Source: Poseidonibacter ostreae (GTDB lineage: Bacteria; Campylobacterota; Campylobacteria; Campylobacterales; Arcobacteraceae). From it: DNA of 38,708 nt. The translations under genes and the position numbers were made by a program. The notes under the pieces were generated by a model, which was not told where the DNA came from, searched no databases, and saw only the letters and a program-made list of their open reading frames with translations. Shown piece after piece: positions 7,695-14,553 of the stretch (the stretch's first letter is position 1; the number at the start of each line of letters is the position of its first letter). The stretch covers positions 1 through 38,708 of the forward strand of contig NZ_WFKJ01000030.1 of NCBI RefSeq assembly GCF_009208075.1, in the 5' to 3' direction.

Positions 7695-8312
7695 CTATTG
7701 ATTATCTTTGTTATTAAAAACTTTATTTTGAATATTATATTTTTTACAAATAAACATAAAGAAAAAGAAAATGGAAGTATGAAAAACAACTAATAAAAAT
7801 ATAGCTAAAAGAGGAACACCTAAAAGTTGGTAAGACCAAGTATAAGACCAAACCCCAAAGTAAATAGTAATAATTTCACCAAAAGTTGGTAATATTGCAG
7901 ATATAAGAATAAGCATAAGAATTTTACTCTTTAAAGTATCAATTTTTATTAGCCTTAAGATATTTTCTTCAATACGATAAAAGAACATAAAAGTTAAACC
8001 CCAAGCAAGTGGTAACCAATAAGGAAATTGCCTATTACTACTTAAATCATAATAAAGCCAATATCCATTTTCAATTCCCCAAACTTCAGCACAAACTCCT
8101 AAAAAACCACTTATTAAAGTCCCAGAAAATAATATATATGCTTTATTTTTCTCAGGATTTATTCTTGTGTCCTTATAAAATCTATAAATAAAAATACAAA
8201 GTAATAAGACTAAAAGCAAAAAATCATACTTATGAAAATAGCCAATAATAGAACCTATTATAAGTAATGAAATAAAAGGTCTAAAAGAAATTAGTAACAG
8301 TTTTTTTAACAT
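7695..8312 (-). CDS. Six-TM integral membrane protein of unknown function
   Basis: I do not recognise the family. The 205-residue protein has about six hydrophobic segments and a lysine-rich, Asn-rich cytoplasmic tail. A conserved-looking block in the middle, CAEVWGIENGYWLYYD followed by PYWLPLAWG, with acidic and aromatic residues at a membrane boundary, recalls the E...G...G.W.Y pattern of carotenoid-hydratase-like (CruF/DUF422) membrane proteins, but the resemblance is weak. It lies between the TauE/SafE-like exporter gene (21 bases upstream on the same strand) and the hemerythrin promoter, and is probably co-transcribed with the exporter. The frame is well supported. Confidence 0.75.
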   Translation of the reverse strand: MLKKLLLISFRPFISLLIIGSIIGYFHKYDFLLLVLLLCIFIYRFYKDTRINPEKNKAYILFSGTLISGFLGVCAEVWGIENGYWLYYDLSSNRQFPYWLPLAWGLTFMFFYRIEENILRLIKIDTLKSKILMLILISAILPTFGEIITIYFGVWSYTWSYQLLGVPLLAIFLLVVFHTSIFFFFMFICKKYNIQNKVFNNKDNQ

Positions 8313-8333
8313 TTATTAATTTTATCTAAAAAA

Positions 8334-9101
8334 CTATGAAACAATAATTTTAATAATATTTGCAAGAAGCATAAAAACTAAAACAATAACTAATACTTTT
8401 TTAATAAACTTTTCACCACCTTTAATAGCATAATGACTCCCAGTCCATGAACCAGCCATATTTGCTAAGGCCATAGGAAGAGCAATCATCCATAATACTT
8501 TTCCAGCAGCAACAAAAGCAATTGCTGAACCTAGATTTGTAGCTAAGTTTAAAGGTTTTGTTGAAGCTGTTGAAACAATATAGTCTAAATGTAAAAACTT
8601 TTTCATTGAAATTGTCATATAAGTTCCAGTTCCAGGTCCCAATAAGCCATCATAAAAACCAATTGGTGCAGTTGCTAAAACTATATTTTTATTATTTAAT
8701 TCAGTTTTTTCTTCTTTTATATCCTTACTTTTCTTTAATAAAAAGAGTAAAGCTATTGGAATTGATATCAAAATAGCCCAATTAATAATCTCATCTGATA
8801 AAAACATAACTAATTCACTTCCTATATAAGAAGCTATTAAACATGGAACAATAGCAATACTTACAACTTTTAAAGATATTTTTTTACTAAGAAAATATTT
8901 TATAGTAGCCATTGTAACACCAAATAAACTTGCCATTTTATTTGTTGCCAAAACAAAAATAGGAGGAATACCACTTAATAGAAGTACAGGGACTTGAACC
9001 ATTCCCCCACCACCTGCAATTGAATCTATATAACCTGCAATAAAACCTGTAATTATAAAAACTATGATCCATGTAATAGTAATATCTTGTAAAAATTCCA
9101 T
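8334..9101 (-). CDS. TauE/SafE (TSUP) family anion exporter
   Basis: A 255-residue inner-membrane protein of the TSUP family (COG0730). Diagnostic segments are the N-terminal GFIAGYIDSIAGGGGMVQVP, then ATNKMASLFG, and in the second half GFYDGLLGPGTGTYM and TASTKPLNLATNLGSA. These form the two-fold repeated glycine-rich motifs of the family, with eight or so membrane segments. Members export or import sulfite, sulfoacetate, taurine-derived sulfonates or other small anions; the substrate cannot be read from the sequence. It is the first gene of a minus-strand pair with the unknown six-TM protein and is divergent from the cetA-like gene. Confidence 0.92.
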   Translation of the reverse strand: MEFLQDITITWIIVFIITGFIAGYIDSIAGGGGMVQVPVLLLSGIPPIFVLATNKMASLFGVTMATIKYFLSKKISLKVVSIAIVPCLIASYIGSELVMFLSDEIINWAILISIPIALLFLLKKSKDIKEEKTELNNKNIVLATAPIGFYDGLLGPGTGTYMTISMKKFLHLDYIVSTASTKPLNLATNLGSAIAFVAAGKVLWMIALPMALANMAGSWTGSHYAIKGGEKFIKKVLVIVLVFMLLANIIKIIVS

Positions 9102-9185
9102 TTATACTCTTTTAATTTTTTGCAATTATAACTAAAAGTTCAAAATATTCCAAAGAATAAGATATAAAAAATAATATTTAGACTA

Positions 9186-9241
9186 TTGATTTAAAACAAT
9201 ATATTACTATTACTTTTCTAGTATAATTATAGTAACTATAA
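9186..9241 (+). promoter_or_regulatory. Promoter region of the CetA/CetB-like pair, with degenerate FNR-like dyad
   Basis: A perfect TATAAT lies at 9222-9227. Exactly 22 bases upstream is TTGAT-N4-AACAA (9186-9199), one base from the FNR consensus and in the same geometry as the perfect site before the hemerythrin gene. A 15-base palindrome, TTATAGT-A-ACTATAA (9227-9241), begins at the last base of the -10 box and could be an operator. The -10 box is clear; factor binding is inferred. Confidence 0.45.
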
Positions 9242-9258
9242 CTATCAAGGTTCAAATA

Positions 9259-10659
9259 ATGCTTAGAAATATATCAACTAAAAAAAGATTACTAATTAAC
9301 TTAATTTCAAGTCAAATAGGATTCGCTTTAATAAGTATAGTTGCAATATTAAGTGACTATAAAATTATTGCAATTATTACTGTAAATATTTTCTTTGCTA
9401 TTATAACTACATATTTAGCAATACACTCCATGAATAGAATTGTTGGAGGTATTGATAAACTTAAAAAATATATTGATAATCTTATGGATTTTGCTTTTTA
9501 TAAAACAAATCGAATTAAAAAAGCAGAATTTATTAATGATGATGATATTGGATTAATTTTAAAAGAATTAAATTTATATGTAGATAAATTTGATACGATG
9601 AGAAAAAATGACATGCATGTGCTTGGAGAAGTTGTAATTGCATTGAATAAAGTTTCACAAGGAATTTATACTTCTAAAATACATACTAATTCTAACAATT
9701 TTATGATTCATACTCTAAAAATAATAGTAAATAAAATGCTTGAAACAACAAATGAAAACATGCAAGAATTAGTTGATATAATGGATAAGTATACAAATCA
9801 AGATTATCGAGATCAAATGAAAATAAACCCTATATTAAAGGGAAAAATGCTTATTACAATGGAACAAATAAATAAATTAGGAAAAGAATTAAATGATAGT
9901 GCAAAACTTAATTTAAAGAATGGTACTAAATTAGAATCAAATTCTATTAGTATGCATAAGTCAGTTGAAAACCTATCAGTAAGAGCAAATGAACAAGCTG
10001 CGTCTTTAGAAGAAACAGCAGCATCTTTAGAAGAAATTACTTCCATTACACAAAACAATAATGAAAATGCTATAAAAATGGCAGACTTAAGTAAAACAGT
10101 AAAAGAATCTGTTACTTTAGGAGAAAAACTTGCTAGTGATACAGCAAGTGCTATGGATGAAATAAATCAAAAAGTAACTTCAATAAATGAAGCGATAAGT
10201 GTGATTGATCAAATAGCATTCCAAACAAATATCCTTTCATTAAATGCAGCAGTAGAAGCTGCAACTGCAGGTGAAGCTGGAAAAGGCTTTGCAGTTGTTG
10301 CAGGTGAAGTTAGAAACCTTGCAACAAGAAGTACACAAGCGGCAAAAGAGATTAAAATCTTAGTTGAAAATGCAACTTTAAAAACAGATCAAGGTAAAAT
10401 GATATCAGATGAAATGAGTAGAGGATACAATAATTTAAATACACTAATATCTCAAACAATTAATATTATTCAAGACGTAAGTGTTGCTTCAAATGAACAG
10501 TTAACTGGTATTAAACAAATCAATCAAGCAATTACAATACTAGATAAAGTAACACAAGAGAATGCAAGTGAAGCTAGCAAGGTAGCAGACTTTGCAGATG
10601 AAACTCTTTTAATGGCACAAATTTTAGTAGATGATGCAAAAAATAAAAAAGTAAACTAG
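9259..10659 (+). CDS. Methyl-accepting chemotaxis protein without periplasmic domain, CetA-like
   Basis: A 466-residue receptor. Two hydrophobic helices (about 11-31 and 36-56) sit back to back, so no periplasmic ligand domain exists. A HAMP-like linker region follows, then the long signalling coiled coil with its conserved hairpin tip [20 protein letters not shown] and [15 protein letters not shown]. No C-terminal CheR-tether pentapeptide is present. The lack of a sensor domain, together with a stand-alone PAS protein encoded eight bases downstream, matches the Campylobacter CetA/CetB bipartite energy-taxis system, in which CetB senses redox state via FAD and signals through CetA to CheA. 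Receptor identity is certain; CetA equivalence is by context. Confidence 0.9.
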   Translation: MLRNISTKKRLLINLISSQIGFALISIVAILSDYKIIAIITVNIFFAIITTYLAIHSMNRIVGGIDKLKKYIDNLMDFAFYKTNRIKKAEFINDDDIGLILKELNLYVDKFDTMRKNDMHVLGEVVIALNKVSQGIYTSKIHTNSNNFMIHTLKIIVNKMLETTNENMQELVDIMDKYTNQDYRDQMKINPILKGKMLITMEQINKLGKELNDSAKLNLKNGTKLESNSISMHKSVENLSVRANEQAASLEETAASLEEITSITQNNNENAIKMADLSKTVKESVTLGEKLASDTASAMDEINQKVTSINEAISVIDQIAFQTNILSLNAAVEAATAGEAGKGFAVVAGEVRNLATRSTQAAKEIKILVENATLKTDQGKMISDEMSRGYNNLNTLISQTINIIQDVSVASNEQLTGIKQINQAITILDKVTQENASEASKVADFADETLLMAQILVDDAKNKKVN

Positions 10660-10667
10660 GATAAATA

Positions 10668-11066
10668 ATGGGAAAAGAGATAGTTTTAGATGATTTTGCC
10701 TTTTTAGTAAGTGAAACTGATGAAAAAGGAATTATAATATTTGCAAATGATGATTTTTGTAAAATTGCTGAATATGAAGTTGATGAATTAATAGGACAAG
10801 CACATAGTATTGTAAGACATAAAGATATGCCAAAAGCTGCTTTTCAAGACTTATGGGACACTGTAAAAAAAGGTGAAATTTGGAGTGGATATGTAAAGAA
10901 TGCCACAAAATCAGGTAACTATTATTGGGTATTTGCAACAGTTTTTCCAACTACTACATCAGATGGAAGAAAAGGTTACTTATCTTGTAGAAGAAAAGCA
11001 AGTATTGAAGAAATTAATGAACATATAATTCTATACAAAGATTTAAAAGCAAAAGAGAGCATATAA
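10668..11066 (+). CDS. Single PAS-domain redox sensor, Aer/CetB-like
   Basis: A 132-residue soluble protein made of one PAS domain. The pattern is that of the Aer N-terminus and CetB: FLVSETDEKGIIIFANDDFC, then IGQAHSIVRHKDMPKAAFQDLW and WSGYVKNATKSGNYYWVFATVFP; in Aer these segments bind FAD and mediate energy taxis. It has no membrane or signalling domain, so it must act through a partner, most plausibly the CetA-like receptor immediately upstream. The ribosome-binding site AGGATAA lies between the two genes. The gene ends inside the loop of a strong terminator. Other PAS cofactors such as heme cannot be excluded. Confidence 0.9.
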   Translation: MGKEIVLDDFAFLVSETDEKGIIIFANDDFCKIAEYEVDELIGQAHSIVRHKDMPKAAFQDLWDTVKKGEIWSGYVKNATKSGNYYWVFATVFPTTTSDGRKGYLSCRRKASIEEINEHIILYKDLKAKESI

Positions 11067-11090
11067 TTATTCTTTTGCTTTTTAATTTTC
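11045..11090 (+). terminator. Rho-independent terminator after the CetB-like gene
   Basis: A 12-bp perfect stem, AAAAGCAAAAGA (11045-11056) with its complement at 11071-11082, precedes a T-rich tail. The stop codon of the PAS protein gene lies in the loop. Confidence 0.85.
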
Positions 11091-11147
11091 TTATTAAAGC
11101 ACAAGTAAGTCCTACAAAACAACTTCTAAAAATCATAAAATCTTTTT

Positions 11148-12545
11148 ATGAAAATATTTATTTTATACCCTAATCAACTTTTTAAAAATATAGAAAAACT
11201 TAACAATACCAAAGTGCTATTAATAGAAGAGCCACTTTTTTTTAAACAATATGACTTTCATATTCAAAAGCTAGTTCTTCATCGTGCAAGTATGAAATTT
11301 TATGAAGGGTATTTAAAAGAACATAATATTGATATTGAATATTTTGAAGACGAAACTTACCTAAATAAGTATCAAGATGAAGAAATTTATGTTTATGATT
11401 TATTTGATGATTATTTAGAAAATAAAGTCTATAAAAACTTTACTAATATTAAAACAGTTAAAAACCCTAACTTTATAAATCCAAATGATTCAAATAAATT
11501 TATGCATAATTTTTATAAAAATAGAAGAAATGAACTAAATATTTTTATGGAAAATGGTAAGCCACTTCATGGCAAGTATAGTTTTGATAGTGAAAATAGG
11601 AAAAAGCTTCCAAAAGATATAAAAATACCTGCAACATTTAGCTTTGATAATAAATATGTAAAAGAAGCAAAAAATTATTGTAAAAAGTTTAAAACTCTTG
11701 GAGTTGTAAATGAAGATTTTTATTATCCTACTACTTTTGATGAAGCATCAATCCAACTTGAGTATTTTATAAAAGATAAATTTGAAAACTTTGGAGATTA
11801 TCAAGATGCAATAACAAAGCAAAATAAAGAGTACTTTTTATTTCACTCGAATATTTCAAGCTCATTAAATATAGGTCTTATAGATTTAAAAGAATTAATA
11901 GAAAAAATAGTAAGTGCAGATGCTGCATATAATGCAAAAGAAGGTTTTATACGTCAAATAATAGGCTGGAGAGAGTTTATGCTAAAGATTTATCAAAATG
12001 ATGGTGTAGCTTTACGTAATTCTAATTTTTTTGAATTTAAAAATGAAATTCCTCTTAAAATATTAGAAGCTAAAAGTGGGATTACTCCTTTAGATGATTG
12101 TATAAAAAAACTAAATCAAAGTGCATATAATCATCATATAGAAAGACTAATGATTTTAGGAAATTTATTTTTATTACTTGAAATAAAACCAAATAGCGTT
12201 TATAAGTTTTTTATGAAACATTATATTGATGCTTATGATTGGGTAATGGTCGGAAACGTATATGGAATGAGTGGGTTTAGTGATGGAGGAAGTATCACAA
12301 CTAAACCATATATTTGTAGTTCAAATTATATTATAAAAATGAGTGACTATAAAAAAAGTGAAGATTGGAGTCCTATTGTAGATGCTTTATATTGGAGATT
12401 TTTAAATAAATATTCAAATAAGTTTGCGCAAAATCCAAGAATGAAAATGCAAATAGCACTTTTAAATAAAATGAAAGATGAGAAGCTACAAAAGCATTTA
12501 GAAATAGCCAATAATTTTATAGAAAATCTTTTTATTACAAAATGA
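11148..12545 (+). CDS. Photolyase/cryptochrome-related protein (COG3046 family) lacking the Fe-S cysteines
   Basis: The 465-residue protein aligns by motif with the deoxyribodipyrimidine photolyase-related family that includes the bacterial (6-4) photolyase PhrB: HRASMKFY near residue 45, RQIIGWREFM (269-278), AYNHHIERLMILGN (326-339), DAYDWVMVGNVYGMSGFSDGG (361-381, here split as DAYDWVMV and NVYGMSGFSDGG), and TKPYICSSNYI. The double histidine H329-H330 corresponds to the catalytic histidine region of (6-4) enzymes. PhrB-type proteins hold a [4Fe-4S] cluster with four cysteines; this protein has only three in total (C178, C318, C390) and reads SDYKKSEDWSPIVDALYW where I expect the CxxC ligands. 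It probably binds FAD and repairs DNA or senses light without that cluster. It lies upstream of two DNA-metabolism genes. Confidence 0.85.
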   Translation: MKIFILYPNQLFKNIEKLNNTKVLLIEEPLFFKQYDFHIQKLVLHRASMKFYEGYLKEHNIDIEYFEDETYLNKYQDEEIYVYDLFDDYLENKVYKNFTNIKTVKNPNFINPNDSNKFMHNFYKNRRNELNIFMENGKPLHGKYSFDSENRKKLPKDIKIPATFSFDNKYVKEAKNYCKKFKTLGVVNEDFYYPTTFDEASIQLEYFIKDKFENFGDYQDAITKQNKEYFLFHSNISSSLNIGLIDLKELIEKIVSADAAYNAKEGFIRQIIGWREFMLKIYQNDGVALRNSNFFEFKNEIPLKILEAKSGITPLDDCIKKLNQSAYNHHIERLMILGNLFLLLEIKPNSVYKFFMKHYIDAYDWVMVGNVYGMSGFSDGGSITTKPYICSSNYIIKMSDYKKSEDWSPIVDALYWRFLNKYSNKFAQNPRMKMQIALLNKMKDEKLQKHLEIANNFIENLFITK

Positions 12546-12588
12546 TATATTTTTAAGTGTTAGCTATATTTTTTACTAAAATTAGAGT

Positions 12589-13824
12589 ATGAAAAATGAT
12601 ATATATGAAAAAATGGAAATTCTTAGTAATAGTGCAAAATATGATGTATCTTGTTCTTCAAGTGGAGTTGAAACAAATTATAAAAAAGGTGAGTTAGGAG
12701 CAACTCATACAAGTGGAATTTGCCATAGTTTTACACCTGATGGAAGATGTGTATCTTTACTTAAAGTACTTCTTACAAATATATGTATTTATGATTGTGC
12801 CTATTGCATAAATCGTATTTCAAATGATATCCCAAGAGCTGTATTTACTCCAAGAGAACTTGCTGATATCACTATAAACTTTTATAAAAGAAACTATATT
12901 GAGGGACTTTTTTTAAGTTCTGGAATTGTAAAAACTGAAGACCATACCATGACTTTAATTTTAAAAGCTCTAAAAATTTTAAGATATGAATATAAATTTA
13001 ATGGATATATTCATGTAAAACTTATACCTGCTAGTAGCATGGAATTAGTTGAGCAAATAGTAAAACTAGCAAATAGAGTAAGCTCAAATATTGAGCTTCC
13101 AAGTGATAAATCTTTAAAACTTCTTGCTCCAAATAAGACAAAAGAAAAAGTACTTCAACCTCTAAAATTCGCAAGAGATTTAAGTTTAGAAAAGAATCAA
13201 AAACCAATAGGTATGAGTACGCAACTAATTGTAGGTGCTACTCCTGAAAGTGATAGAGATATTTTAAAACTAAGTTCAGCACTTTATGATAAAGCTTTAT
13301 TAAAAAGGGTTTATTATAGCGCTTATATCCCTGTAAATGATGATAGAAATCTTCCATCAATAGTCTCTAAACCCCCAATGTTAAGAGAGCATAGGCTTTA
13401 TCAAGCTGATTGGTTACTAAGATTTTATGATTTTTCTTGGGAAGAGATAGTAACAGATGAATTTCCAAATTTAGATGAAGACTTAGACCCTAAAGCTTTT
13501 TGGGCAATTAACAATCTAAAATACTTTCCAATGGAAATAAATACAGCTTCAAAAGAAGAACTTTTAAGAATTCCAGGAATTGGAGCTAGAGGTGTATTTA
13601 AGATATTAAAAGCAAGAAGATTTAAAAGACTAACTTTTGATGATTTAAAGAAATTAAAAATCTCAATTAAAAAAGCAAAATATTTTATAACTTGTGATAA
13701 AGAGTTTCAAAAACAAGTTCCTTTTTATAGAGAAAATATAAGAACAGCACTAATAAAACCCGAAGTAAAAAAAATAATACAACCCTCATTATTTGATATA
13801 AGTTCAATTACTGGTGAGCTATGA
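12589..13824 (+). CDS. Putative DNA modification/repair radical SAM protein (TIGR03916 type)
   Basis: A 411-residue radical SAM enzyme. The cluster motif is C66-x3-C70-x2-C73 (CIYDCAYC), preceded by further cysteines C22, C45 and C54. The barrel contains FLSSGI, HVKLIPASS and IELPS segments. The C-terminus carries a helix-hairpin-helix DNA-binding motif (INTASKEELLRIPGIGARGV, then FKILKARR). This layout is that of the family annotated as putative DNA modification/repair radical SAM protein, which is nearly always next to a DUF4130 protein often fused to a uracil-DNA glycosylase. That partner overlaps here by four bases (ATGA), but no glycosylase domain is present. The reaction is unknown; action on DNA is inferred. 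Confidence 0.93.
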   Translation: MKNDIYEKMEILSNSAKYDVSCSSSGVETNYKKGELGATHTSGICHSFTPDGRCVSLLKVLLTNICIYDCAYCINRISNDIPRAVFTPRELADITINFYKRNYIEGLFLSSGIVKTEDHTMTLILKALKILRYEYKFNGYIHVKLIPASSMELVEQIVKLANRVSSNIELPSDKSLKLLAPNKTKEKVLQPLKFARDLSLEKNQKPIGMSTQLIVGATPESDRDILKLSSALYDKALLKRVYYSAYIPVNDDRNLPSIVSKPPMLREHRLYQADWLLRFYDFSWEEIVTDEFPNLDEDLDPKAFWAINNLKYFPMEINTASKEELLRIPGIGARGVFKILKARRFKRLTFDDLKKLKISIKKAKYFITCDKEFQKQVPFYRENIRTALIKPEVKKIIQPSLFDISSITGEL

Positions 13825-14549
13825 TTTTAATTTATGATAAGACTTTTGAAGGATTTCTATCTTTAGTTTATGATGTTTATTATCAAAAATTAAGACCTAT
13901 AAAAATCTATAAAGAGATTCCAAATGAAATAGTTTTTGAAGAGATAAAAGATATTCAAACAGAAGAACAAAAATATACAAAAGTTTTAAAAGCAATTAAA
14001 TCCAATTTCTCAAAACAGACAGTACAAAAAATATTAAATATATTTATGTGTGATTCAAAAGATTTTGAAATAGCTTTATTAGAGTATATTATTCTTGGAT
14101 TTAAAGATAATAAACAGCTTTTAAATATCAATAACTCTTGTGTTTTTTATCTTACAAACTTAGAAAAAGAGTTATTTAAAAATGTTCATAAAATGTATGC
14201 GTTTATAAGATTTGAAGAGCTTGAAGATGGTACTTTATATGCCAAATTAGAGTGTAGATTTAATGTATTATATTTTTTAGCTAAACATTTTTTAAAAAGA
14301 TTCAATAATCAAAACTTTATAATTCATGATATAAATAGAAAACTTGCTTTTATAAAAATAGATGAAGAGTTTTCAATTCAAGAAGTATCACACTTCGAAG
14401 AACCAAAACATTCAAAAAGTGAAGAAAAATTTCAAATGCTTTGGAAAAGATTTTTTAAAGGTGTTACGATTGAAGAAAGAATTAATTTAAAACTTCAACA
14501 AAATCTAGTTCCTTTAATCTATAGAACTTATATGAGTGAATTCATATAA
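13821..14549 (+). CDS. DUF4130 protein, partner of the radical SAM enzyme (TIGR03915 type)
   Basis: A 242-residue protein of the DUF4130 family, annotated as probable DNA metabolism protein. It starts with the typical MILIYDKTFEGFLSLVYDVY, has a central FIRFEELEDGTLYAKL segment, and ends with the family pattern MLWKRFFKGVTIEERINLKL followed by QQNLVPLIYRTYMSEFI. Many relatives carry a C-terminal uracil-DNA glycosylase domain; this one stops after DUF4130. The start codon overlaps the radical SAM stop as ATGA, so the two are translationally coupled and almost certainly function together. Biochemical activity is not known for the family. The stop is four bases from the convergent sensor kinase gene and no hairpin terminator is visible between them. 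Confidence 0.92.
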   Translation: MILIYDKTFEGFLSLVYDVYYQKLRPIKIYKEIPNEIVFEEIKDIQTEEQKYTKVLKAIKSNFSKQTVQKILNIFMCDSKDFEIALLEYIILGFKDNKQLLNINNSCVFYLTNLEKELFKNVHKMYAFIRFEELEDGTLYAKLECRFNVLYFLAKHFLKRFNNQNFIIHDINRKLAFIKIDEEFSIQEVSHFEEPKHSKSEEKFQMLWKRFFKGVTIEERINLKLQQNLVPLIYRTYMSEFI

Positions 14550-14553
14550 GTAA

